Source: Microbispora rosea subsp. aerata (GTDB lineage: Bacteria > Actinomycetota > Actinomycetes > Streptosporangiales > Streptosporangiaceae). From it: a stretch of DNA of 64,000 nt. The notes beneath the pieces were generated by a model. It saw only the letters and a program-made list of their open reading frames with translations, did not search any database and was not told the origin of the DNA. The position numbers and the translations under genes are program-made. This document shows, piece by piece, positions 54,734-64,000 of the stretch. Numbering within the stretch: position 1 is the stretch's first letter; every line of letters begins with the position of its first letter. The stretch covers positions 1-64,000 of the forward strand of contig NZ_BMPY01000035.1 in NCBI RefSeq assembly GCF_014647835.1, written 5' to 3'.

Positions 54734-56338
54734 ATGCGATCGGCCGGGCAGAAACCGAAGCTCACACCGCCTCGTACGCGGAATGGCGGTGCCCAGAACC
54801 GGCGGATGGCGGTCGCGGCGCTGGCCGCGCTGCTGCCGTTCACGGCGTGCGCCAGCCAGACGCCGCTCACCTCCGAGCAGCCGAGCGCGGGCGCGACGAC
54901 GACGCGGCCGGCGGCCGGGGCGCCCTCGGCCGAGCTGCGCCCGTTCTACGAACAGCGGCCCGCGTGGCGCGACTGCGGCGACGGCTTCCAGTGCGCCAAG
55001 ATCCAGGTGCCCCTCGACTACGACAAGCCCACGGGCGAGCGCATCGAGCTCAGCGTGATCCGCCTGCCGGCCACCGGCAAGCGTGTCGGTTCCCTCCTGA
55101 TCAACCCCGGCGGTCCCGGAGGCTCGGGCATCCAGTACGCGCGGGCGGCCCGGTCCGTGGTCAGCGACAGGGTGCGCGCGCAGTACGACGTCGTCGGGTT
55201 CGACCCGCGCGGCGTGGGCGAGTCGACCCCGGTCACGTGCATGACGGGCTCCCAGCTCGACGCGTACATCGGGACCGACTCGAGCCCGGACACGCCGACG
55301 GAGGTCACGACGCTCGACAAGGAGTCCAAGCAGTTCGCCGAAAGCTGCGGGGCGAAGGCGGCCCGCCTGCTCCCCCACGTCGGCACGGCCGACGCGGCCA
55401 GGGACATGGACGTCCTGCGCGGCGTCCTCGGCGACCCCGGTCTCACCTATCTCGGCAAGTCGTACGGCACCTTCCTGGGCGCGATGTACGCCGACCTGTT
55501 CCCCAAGAACGTGCGGGCGCTCGTGCTCGACGGCGCGGTGGACCCGGCCGTGCCGTCGCTGAAGTCCAACGAGGTGCAGGCCAAGGGCTTCGAGGTGGCG
55601 CTCAAGGCCTTCGTTGAGGACTGCCTGACCAGCAACTCCTGCCCGTTCAAGAGCCGTACGGTGGACGGCGCGATGCGGGAGATCAGCGACCTGCTGACCA
55701 GGGCCGACCGGCAGCCGCTGAAGAACGACCTCGGCGACGGCCGGGTGGTCAACGAGGCGTGGGCGGTGATCGGCATCGCCACCCCGCTGTACGAGCGCGC
55801 CGCCTGGCCCCGGCTGCGGGAGGCCCTGAGCAAGGCGATCAACGAGGGCGACGGGACGGACCTGCTGCGGATGGCCGACCTGCTGGTCGACCGGCGGCCC
55901 GACGGCTCGTACTCGAACCAGACCGAGGCCAACATGGCCGTCAACTGCGTGGATCACCCCTACCCCAAGTCGCTCGACGCGTACCGGAAGGCCGCGGACG
56001 AGGCCGCCAAGGTGGCGCCGCACTTCGGGCAGTTCGTGATGTGGGGTTCGCTGCCCTGCGCCTACTGGCCCGCCAAGCCCGTCGGCGCCGACAAGCCGCT
56101 CAAGGCCGCCGGCGCGCCGCCGATCCTCGTCGTCGGCACCCTGCGCGACCCCGCCACGCCGTACGAGTGGGCTCAGGGGCTCGCCAAGGAGCTGACGTCG
56201 GGTGTGCTCCTCGGCTACGACGGCGACGGGCACACGGCCTACCGCAGCGGCTCCGCGTGTGTGGACAACGCGGTGGACGACTACCTGATCGATCTGCGTA
56301 CGCCCAAGAACGGCACCATCTGCCCGAAGACGGGCTGA
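54734..56338 (+). CDS. Secreted alpha/beta hydrolase, SlpD/SlpE-type tripeptidyl aminopeptidase
   Basis: A 534-residue exported lipoprotein-like enzyme: signal ending LLPFTAC, then the alpha/beta-hydrolase fold. LINPGGPGGSGIQYA is the oxyanion region, GKSYGTFLG the Ser nucleophile, TLRDPATPYEWA the Asp and DGDGHTAYRSG the His. The C-terminal helical cap matches Streptomyces mycelium-associated proteinases SlpD/E. It probably removes short peptides from secreted proteins. The ATG start lies in a 358-bp spacer without other features. Confidence 0.9.
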   Translation: MRSAGQKPKLTPPRTRNGGAQNRRMAVAALAALLPFTACASQTPLTSEQPSAGATTTRPAAGAPSAELRPFYEQRPAWRDCGDGFQCAKIQVPLDYDKPTGERIELSVIRLPATGKRVGSLLINPGGPGGSGIQYARAARSVVSDRVRAQYDVVGFDPRGVGESTPVTCMTGSQLDAYIGTDSSPDTPTEVTTLDKESKQFAESCGAKAARLLPHVGTADAARDMDVLRGVLGDPGLTYLGKSYGTFLGAMYADLFPKNVRALVLDGAVDPAVPSLKSNEVQAKGFEVALKAFVEDCLTSNSCPFKSRTVDGAMREISDLLTRADRQPLKNDLGDGRVVNEAWAVIGIATPLYERAAWPRLREALSKAINEGDGTDLLRMADLLVDRRPDGSYSNQTEANMAVNCVDHPYPKSLDAYRKAADEAAKVAPHFGQFVMWGSLPCAYWPAKPVGADKPLKAAGAPPILVVGTLRDPATPYEWAQGLAKELTSGVLLGYDGDGHTAYRSGSACVDNAVDDYLIDLRTPKNGTICPKTG

Positions 56339-56358
56339 GCCTTCCCGGGGCCTCCACA

Positions 56359-56527
56359 GCCGCCTATCTGTACCGGACGGGACCGGACGACTACGCGGCC
56401 CCGGGCTGGGTGACGTTCAGGCACGGGCAACCGGGGCTCCTTCTACGTGCCCGCGCCGCCGGGCGTCACGAGCGTGACGTTCGACGCCGGACCCTTCGGT
56501 GTGATCGGCACCGTGTCCGTACGTTAA
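56359..56527 (+). pseudogene. C-terminal gene remnant
   Basis: One frame reads DDYAAPGWVTFRHGQPG; after about 56437 a second frame reads GSFYVPAPPGVTSVTFDAGP then FGVIGTVSVR and a stop at 56525-56527. The two look like parts of one exported beta-domain C-terminus broken by a frameshift. The parent family is not recognised. The rest of the 469-bp spacer is the promoter region of the GH43 gene. Confidence 0.5.
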
Positions 56528-56718
56528 CGCCCGTGGACGGCGAAAGTTTCACAGGCTCGCGGGGGCCTCGGCGCGGTCGCCGGGGCTCCGCGGCCAGCTC
56601 AGCGCGGTGCGCGGACCGGCGTTCGCGAGGCCCGCGCCGGGCCGGATGGGCCACGACCTTGACCGCTTCTCGCACCTGATGTTGGCTCCGCCTCGTGACC
56701 CCGGTCGTCGCCACGAAA

Positions 56719-58628
<1,910 letters not shown>

Positions 58629-58704
58629 CGCCGTCTCCCGCCGCCTGAGAATCGTGCATGGCGCGCCGAGCGACGTCCCGCGTGCGCGGGGCGTCGCCTG
58701 CGCG

Positions 58705-60873
58705 TCACACCCGTCGGCGGGCGGCCCGCTCGATGATCGTCGCCCCGGTCTCGGACTCAAGTGCCGGGGTGTAGCCGGCGGCGCGCAACCGGGCCAGCGT
58801 CTCCTCCTCGCCCGCCGCGCCGACCAGGACGGTCGGGGCGATCTTGCGCAGGCCCAGCGTGCGCAAGGCGTGCGAGCGGGCGAGTTCCTCGACGAGGCCT
58901 TCGTCGTCGGAGCGAATGCAGCACCCGGAGCGCACCACCCTGACGCGCCCGTGCGTACGGGCGGTGTCCTTGATCAGATATTCCAGCGGCTGCGGCACAG
59001 GCGCCTCGGCCATCTCGGCAAGCCGCTCAAGCAGAGCGCCCGCCTCGTGCCCCCGGTCGAAGGCGCGGCGTATGGTCGTGGCGGTGAAGCGCCAGACCAC
59101 GGCGTGCCCCTCCGACTCGCGGTCGGCGATGTCGTCGAGCAGTTCGGCGAGCTCCGGACCCGGCATCCCCCGCACCACCGCCGTCAGGTCGGCCTGGAAG
59201 AAGGCGGTGGCCTGCGCGGGCGGAAGCAGGGCCTCAAGGGCGGCGGTCAGCGCGGGCTCCGGCGACGTCCACGCCTCACCGCTGCGGAGCAGGTCGCGTA
59301 CGGCACGGCCGACGCCGGTGAGGACGCCCCGGGCGACCAGGCCGAGCAGCTCGGCCTCGCGCAGCACGGCCCCGACCAGCTCGGCGTCCGCACCCGACCG
59401 GGCGAACTGGTGCGGGCGGTGCCAGGCCGCCCGCTCCCGCACGTACGACAGGTCCGCGGCGGAGACGCCCTTGCCCGCGGGCAGCGCGGCGAGCGCTTCC
59501 ACGACGGCATACCTGATGCCGACCGCGTTCGGGTCGTCGGGCTCGATGAGGGCGACGGGCGTCCCGTCCCCTTCCGGCCAATAGGTGTAGATCGCCGGGA
59601 TGGTCGCCCAAGTGGCGATGATCGTCGTCAGCCGCTCGGCGGGAGACCGCTTCAGCCAGTCGTCGTACTCCGTCCTGGGCAGCAGGCTCACAGTCGGCTC
59701 CGGCAGCTTGCCGCGGTGGCCCTTGGGCCGCGGCACCGGCTCGGCGTGCAGGCCGAGCAGACCGGCCTGTGTGGCCAGGTCGAGCCAGAACCGGGTGACG
59801 TCCTCCGGCGCACCGGCCGCCTTGGCGACCCGCTTCGTGTCGCGTACGGCCAGACCACCGGCCTTGCGCAGAACGGGGGGCTGGTCGGCGCACGCCGCGA
59901 GCACACGCTCGATCTGGGAGAGCGCGGTGGTGGCCGCGGCCTGGGCGGAACCGTCGGCGCCGACGGCGTCGGGCAGGCCGTCCGGGGGCCGCGGCGGCTC
60001 CGGAGTGAACGGCACACGCGACTCCCCGAGAACGGCCACGGCGACCTCGATCGGCACCTCCGCCATGTCGTCGTACGGCCCGGCGGGCAGCAGAAGCCCA
60101 CGCGCGGCCAGCCAGTCGGTGTTCGGGTCGCCCGAACCTCCGGGGCGGAAGGCATACTTCGTCTGCTGGTAGAAGCCGCCGCGCGCCTGGTAGACGTGCG
60201 TGAGCACCCGCGACCCGTGCCCGATGATGTGGAGCAGCCACTCCCGGGCCTCCGCGGGAGCCTGCGCGAGCAGGGCCCGCACCCGGTCCGGATCGGTGAG
60301 CAGGCCGAGCACGTTCTGCTCCGCGGCCTCCCGCGCCCTGGCCTTGGGGAGTCCCAGGGCCTCGGCGATCGCGTGCACCTCCGGGGCGTTGAAGTGCTGT
60401 CCGATGAGATCGGCCGCCGGACGGCCCAGCCCCGCCTCCTCGGAGAGATGCGCGTGGACACCGGTGGACACGATCACCTGGTCTCCGTGCGGCGGAAGCA
60501 CAAGCGCCAGGTCGGCGAGCGCGTCCAGGGTGGCCGAGGCGCGCTCTCGCAGGGCGCGATCGCTCCCGGCCAGGAGATCGAGCACGTCGGCACGGGGCAC
60601 GGCCCTTTCCGCCGGGTCTTCGTCGTACCAGAGGTCGAGCAGGGGCCCGTACCGCCGCGCCGCCAGCCATGCGACGGCCGACAACGCCTGCCGTTGGGGA
60701 AGTGTGCAGAGCCCCACAAGCGACAGCGCCGCGCGCGGATGCAGCAGCAGCCGGGCGAGGTCCTGCGGGGGTATCTCGTCCTCGGAGGTGAAGCCGACCC
60801 TGGCGAGGATCAGCCTCCGGTCCTGCGACGACTTCGTCTTCAGCCATTTCGTCAGGCTGAGCTGGGTGCTCAC
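58705..60873 (-). CDS. Helicase-associated-domain protein (XPB/Ssl2-like N-terminal type)
   Basis: A 722-residue actinobacterial protein of the helicase C_3 / helicase-associated family, usually encoded near an XPB-like DEAD/DEAH helicase. No Walker motif is seen, so it is not itself an ATPase. Long helical regions hold LTKWLKTKSSQDRRLIL at the start and a winged region near 560-720 with YLIKDTARTHGRVRVVRSG. A helper role in DNA repair is inferred. GTG 60873 is preferred. Confidence 0.82.
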   Translation of the reverse strand: MSTQLSLTKWLKTKSSQDRRLILARVGFTSEDEIPPQDLARLLLHPRAALSLVGLCTLPQRQALSAVAWLAARRYGPLLDLWYDEDPAERAVPRADVLDLLAGSDRALRERASATLDALADLALVLPPHGDQVIVSTGVHAHLSEEAGLGRPAADLIGQHFNAPEVHAIAEALGLPKARAREAAEQNVLGLLTDPDRVRALLAQAPAEAREWLLHIIGHGSRVLTHVYQARGGFYQQTKYAFRPGGSGDPNTDWLAARGLLLPAGPYDDMAEVPIEVAVAVLGESRVPFTPEPPRPPDGLPDAVGADGSAQAAATTALSQIERVLAACADQPPVLRKAGGLAVRDTKRVAKAAGAPEDVTRFWLDLATQAGLLGLHAEPVPRPKGHRGKLPEPTVSLLPRTEYDDWLKRSPAERLTTIIATWATIPAIYTYWPEGDGTPVALIEPDDPNAVGIRYAVVEALAALPAGKGVSAADLSYVRERAAWHRPHQFARSGADAELVGAVLREAELLGLVARGVLTGVGRAVRDLLRSGEAWTSPEPALTAALEALLPPAQATAFFQADLTAVVRGMPGPELAELLDDIADRESEGHAVVWRFTATTIRRAFDRGHEAGALLERLAEMAEAPVPQPLEYLIKDTARTHGRVRVVRSGCCIRSDDEGLVEELARSHALRTLGLRKIAPTVLVGAAGEEETLARLRAAGYTPALESETGATIIERAARRRV

Positions 60874-61059
60874 CCGAGGAGCGTAATACGTCACTCACGG
60901 ACCGGTCCCACATACGCCTCGAAGCGGATGGCCGGCGGACGCCGATCGCGACAGACCACGGCCGGTGTCTGCCTCAGTGCGGCGTATCCGGGCGTCCGGC
61001 CGCGCCATAGCCGCGGGCAGGCCGGCGCACCCCGATGACACCCCTGGCCCTACGCCTGG

Positions 61060-61200
61060 ATGCCCCGCTACGTGCCCGGATGGGTCCGCCACCGCCTCGC
61101 CGCCCTGCTCACCGAGGACGGCGTGGATGATCACCTTCCCGCGGCACGGCTGCGGGTCGGTCTGCTCTATGGCCGTACGGACGACCTGATGCGCCGACCG
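61060..61200 (+). pseudogene. Orphan coding-like fragment
   Basis: A 47-codon stretch, WVRHRLAALLTEDGVDDHL then RLRVGLLYGRTDDLM, shows strong GC3 codon bias on the plus strand, unlike the surrounding 351-bp spacer. A stop lies just upstream, no SD precedes it, and the frame then runs antisense to ricT. Likely a gene remnant of unknown family. Confidence 0.3.
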
Positions 61201-61224
61201 AGGACACGCCGCCCGGGGAGCGTG

Positions 61225-62076
61225 TCAATCCTCGGGGTCGCCGACGGCCACCGCCTCGGCGTCGCCGTACATCTCGTCATGCTGCTTGCGCGGGGCGCAG
61301 ACGCTGGCCTTGGAGCAGGCGCAGCGGCGGCCGCCCTCGTTGAGGCGGACGATAACCGAGTCGGACGGCACGTTGTGTCCCACCACCGTGCCCGGGCCGT
61401 ACGGGGTGTCCACCGCGGCGCCCGTGCGCGGCGCCGACGCCCGGAACTCCTGGTAGAGCGGGTGCTCGTACTTCAGGCAGCACATCAGCCGGCCACACGC
61501 GCCGGCGATCCTGAGCGGGTTGACCGGCAGGTCCTGGTCTTTGGCCATGCGCACCGAGACCGGCTCGAAGTCCTTGAGGAACGTCGCGCAGCACAGGTCA
61601 CGCCCGCAGGGGCCGATGCCGCCCTGGAGCCTGGCCTCGTCACGCGGGCCGATCTGCCGCAGCTCGACCCGGGCCCGCAGGTTGCGGGCGAGATCGCGCA
61701 CGAGCGCACGGAAGTCGACCCGGTGAGGCGCGGAGAAATAGACCGTGTAGACGTTGTCGGCGTCCAGGTAGTCGACGCCGACCACCTTCATCGGCAGCTC
61801 GTGCCGCTTGATCAGGCGCTTGGAGACGCTGCGAGCCTCCGCCCTGCGGCGGCGGTTGGCCTCGTCCCTGGCCAGATGCTCCTCGCCCGCGATGCCCTGG
61901 CAGACGGGCAGGCCCTCGACGTCCTCGCTCACGTACTGCGGCGCCCACACGCACTCGGCGACCTCCGGGCCCGAGTCCGTCGGCACGAGGACCTTGTCGC
62001 CCACCTTCGGGGAGTAACCGCCCGGATCGAGGTAGTAGAGCCGTCCGTAGCGGGTGAAGCTCACGGCCATCATCAT
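61225..62076 (-). CDS. ricT: PSP1 / RicT-family protein
   Basis: A 283-residue homologue of RicT (YaaT), which in Bacillus works with RicA and RicF around RNase Y and binds iron-sulfur clusters. MAVSFTRYGRLYYLDPG, then the PSP1 domain with GGIGPCGRDLCCATFLKDFE and GACGRLMCCLKYEH, its cluster cysteines. An additional CACSKASVCAPRK lies near the C-terminus. ATG 62076 fits family starts; a TTG two codons earlier has a better placed SD. Confidence 0.9.
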   Translation of the reverse strand: MMMAVSFTRYGRLYYLDPGGYSPKVGDKVLVPTDSGPEVAECVWAPQYVSEDVEGLPVCQGIAGEEHLARDEANRRRRAEARSVSKRLIKRHELPMKVVGVDYLDADNVYTVYFSAPHRVDFRALVRDLARNLRARVELRQIGPRDEARLQGGIGPCGRDLCCATFLKDFEPVSVRMAKDQDLPVNPLRIAGACGRLMCCLKYEHPLYQEFRASAPRTGAAVDTPYGPGTVVGHNVPSDSVIVRLNEGGRRCACSKASVCAPRKQHDEMYGDAEAVAVGDPED

Positions 62077-62169
62077 GCCCAAGCGCCGGCCCTCCTCGAT
62101 CACGTACGGCTAACGCGTCCCAACCCACCATACGTGCCGTACGGCCCCGGAAATCAGCCCCTGTGGATA

Positions 62170-62208
62170 ACCTCGCGAGAGCCGGGCAGCCCCGACCTCG
62201 CGAGAGCC
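62170..62208. repeat. Direct repeat with CTCGCGAG palindromes
   Basis: ACCTCGCGAGAGCC occurs at 62170-62183 and 62195-62208, 25 bp apart, each with the palindrome CTCGCGAG. They lie about 95-130 bp upstream of ricT, in a 385-bp spacer (62077-62461) with no gene. Confidence 0.6.
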
Positions 62209-62461
62209 ATGCGTCCCCGACCCCGCGCGGACCCGGGACCCGCCCGAGACCGCCCTCGCCAAGCCGCAGGCCACCGGCACCGAACCACAGGAACAACACA
62301 CCGGTCCACGTAACGCCACCCTCGCCGACCAGAAGCGGCGGCCTGTGTGCTGGATCACCCCAGAGAAGCCGGCTCCCGGGCGGCGCGGTCGAATCGAGCG
62401 GCTTCCGCCTCGTGGCCTACGGACGCGGGGTCGCTTACGTCTTGTACGGGCGAGCGACGGG

Positions 62462-63634
62462 TTATGCGGGTGAGCGGAGGGCGAGGGTCATGGCCTCGAC
62501 CGCGATCTGCGGGTTCACGTTGGCCGCCAGCCGCTCCCGGCACTTCATGATCGCGTCTGTACGGCGGAGCGTCTGCTCGGGAGTGGAAGCGCGCGCGACG
62601 GCCTCCACCTCGTGCCTGCGGTCCTCGTTGGCCAGCTCCACCTGGGCCCCGAACTGCACGGCCAGCACGTCGCGGTAGAACGCCACGAGGTCGAGCAGCG
62701 CGAGGTCGAGGGAGTCGCGCTTGATGCGGGTCGCCCGCGACTTCTGCATCGTCTCAAGTTCCTTGAGCGCCCCGGCGCCGCCCCGCACGAGGCCCTTGTT
62801 GAGCCCCTTGCCAGAGGAGCCCTCGCCGTAGACCTTGCGCAGCTCGGCGGCCTCCGCCTCGTTCAGCGCGGTCGTGGCCGCGTCGGCGTCCTCGGTGGAG
62901 GTCTTCACCAGCCGCTCGGCGGCGGTGATGCACTCCGCCACACCGGTCAGCGACCGGGGGATCGACAGCACGTCGTCGCGGCGGCGCCGCACCTCCTCGT
63001 CCAGCGCGAGCCGCCGCGCCCGGCCGACGTCCCCCTGGGCCGCCCGCGCGGCGTCGAGCGCCAGGTCGTGGGGCACCCCGTCACGGGTCACCAGCACGTT
63101 CGCGACCGCCTCGGTGGAGGGCGTGCGCAGCGTCACAATCCGGCAGCGCGAGCGGATCGTGATGATCATGTCGTCCGGGGAGGGCGCGCACAGCAGCCAC
63201 ACGGTCCGCGGCGGCGGCTCCTCGATGGCCTTGAGCAGGGCGTTGGCCGCCGCCTCCGTCACCCGGTCGGCGTCCTCGAACAGCACGATGCGCCAGCGGC
63301 CGAGCGTCGGCGCCCCCGCCGCCTTGAGCACGAGTTCGCGCGTCTGCCGAACGCTGTACGACAGGCCCTCGGGGCGTACGAACGTGACGTCCGGGTGCGA
63401 GCCGACCTCGACCTGGTGACAGTCCTCGCAGTGGCCGCACCCCTGGTCGGCGCAGAGCAGCGAGGCCGCGAACGCCGTGGCGGCGGCGGACCGCAGGGCC
63501 GGGCCGGTGAACAGCCAGGCGTGGGTCATGCCCGCGCCACGGCCCCCGGCGACCACCTCCGCGGCGGCCGACGCGGCCCGCCGCATCACGTCGATCGCCC
63601 GGTCCTGCCCGATCAGATCCCCGAAAACGGTCAT
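62462..63634 (-). CDS. holB: DNA polymerase III subunit delta'
   Basis: A 390-residue clamp-loader subunit. [39 protein letters not shown] (altered, non-ATP-binding loop as in delta'), zinc site CADQGCGHCEDCHQVE, FEDADRVTEAAANALLKAIE with EEPP, and IRSRCRIVTL. GGGGGAACGGC precedes the ATG. tmk normally lies just upstream in this group but the window ends before it. Confidence 0.95.
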   Translation of the reverse strand: MTVFGDLIGQDRAIDVMRRAASAAAEVVAGGRGAGMTHAWLFTGPALRSAAATAFAASLLCADQGCGHCEDCHQVEVGSHPDVTFVRPEGLSYSVRQTRELVLKAAGAPTLGRWRIVLFEDADRVTEAAANALLKAIEEPPPRTVWLLCAPSPDDMIITIRSRCRIVTLRTPSTEAVANVLVTRDGVPHDLALDAARAAQGDVGRARRLALDEEVRRRRDDVLSIPRSLTGVAECITAAERLVKTSTEDADAATTALNEAEAAELRKVYGEGSSGKGLNKGLVRGGAGALKELETMQKSRATRIKRDSLDLALLDLVAFYRDVLAVQFGAQVELANEDRRHEVEAVARASTPEQTLRRTDAIMKCRERLAANVNPQIAVEAMTLALRSPA

Positions 63635-63915
63635 GCCGTTCCCCCGCCCGACGGCTCGAAGGTACGCCGAAGCGCGCAGTCGAACGCGTCACGAATCGCC
63701 CCGCGTTCACCGATACGCCCGATCATGCCGTTCCCCCGCCCGACGGCCGAGACGGGCAGCCGAGCGTGTCACGAATCGGCCCGCGCTCGCCGATGCGCCC
63801 TCTCATGCCGTTCCTCCACCTGACAGCTCGGGGGTACGCCGAGACGGGCAGCCGAGCGCGTCGCGAAACGCCCCGCGTTCACCGATCCGCCCGCCACGCC
63901 CGATCATGCCGCTCC
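63631..63915. repeat. Tandem 80-101-bp repeats copying the holB start region
   Basis: TCATGCCGTTCCCCCGCCCG recurs at 63631 and 63723, with variant copies at 63803 and 63904. Each unit goes on to GAATCG or similar, CCGCGTTCACCGAT and CGCCCGA. On the minus strand each copy carries a GGGGGAACGGCATG-like ribosome site and start codon. No gene is seen from 63635 to 64000. Confidence 0.75.
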
Positions 63916-64000
63916 TCGACGTCCTGTTTTCCCGAAGCCCCGCTCACCGGCTGCCTCGGCGGCCGGACGGTCCCGCCCGTTCCCACCCCGCCGACCGCGC

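Noticed and set aside
58654-61038. Plus-strand open frame opposite the helicase-associated gene
   Set aside because: Shadow frame; the minus strand has the family-like product and normal start.

Overview
The window is high-GC actinobacterial chromosome. The gene families and their order (Lsr2, class I LysRS, SAM-IV and c-di-AMP riboswitches, DUF3180, DUF2520, orphan NuoD2, CU044_5270 proteins, many GTG/TTG starts) suggest a Streptosporangiales-type organism (Nonomuraea, Microbispora or Streptosporangium relatives). The genus is an inference.

Positions 1-30.6 kb are a conserved housekeeping block, mostly on the minus strand: the clpC 5' end, lsr2, an RDD membrane protein with a YGQ-rich tail, an N-acetylglutamate synthase-like GNAT, and a NlpC/P60 hydrolase behind a c-di-AMP riboswitch. 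A cofactor run follows: lysS, coaX, a fused nadB-nadC, panC and a DUF2520 gene. Then come a MidA-type methyltransferase, a P450, a SAM-IV riboswitch with a SufS-like enzyme, and an orphan nuoD2. Next is the folate and cell-maintenance run tilS, hpt, ftsH, folE, folP, an NTF2-like gene, folB, folK and DUF3180. A metalloprotease, a PBP4-type carboxypeptidase, pyrophosphatase and a second NlpC/P60 protein close the block.

Positions 30.7-48.8 kb are more variable. They hold a membrane-anchored sigma/zinc-finger fusion with a 400-residue exported low-complexity tail, repeat-rich spacers, a saccharopine-dehydrogenase-like reductase, a lipoprotein, an XRE regulator with an MDR dehydrogenase, an ABC-F ATPase, and a small methyltransferase with an operator-like palindrome. 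A secreted protein built of TYQRPV repeats, a TOPRIM protein, gene remnants, an ECF sigma factor with a CU044_5270 partner, a serine hydrolase and an OmpR-type two-component system complete this part.

Positions 48.9-54.4 kb are a genomic island at a tRNA-Thr(CGT) gene. Three copies of the tRNA 3' end with its terminator hairpin (one intact, one half, one degenerate) divide it into two tandem modules. The outer module has a GntR regulator divergent from three small genes with ATGA overlaps. The third of these is split by an ISAs1-type insertion sequence with matching terminal repeats and a perfect 10-bp target duplication. The inner module has an ECF sigma factor, a membrane partner and a frameshifted tyrosine integrase.

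Positions 54.7-64 kb return to ordinary chromosome: an SlpD/E-type exported peptidase, a GH43-CBM6-ricin B arabinofuranosidase-like enzyme with a LacI-type operator, a helicase-associated-domain protein, RicT, and holB preceded by tandem repeats that copy its own start region.

All calls are from reading the sequence. No database search was run, and start sites are chosen from ribosome-binding sites and family habit.
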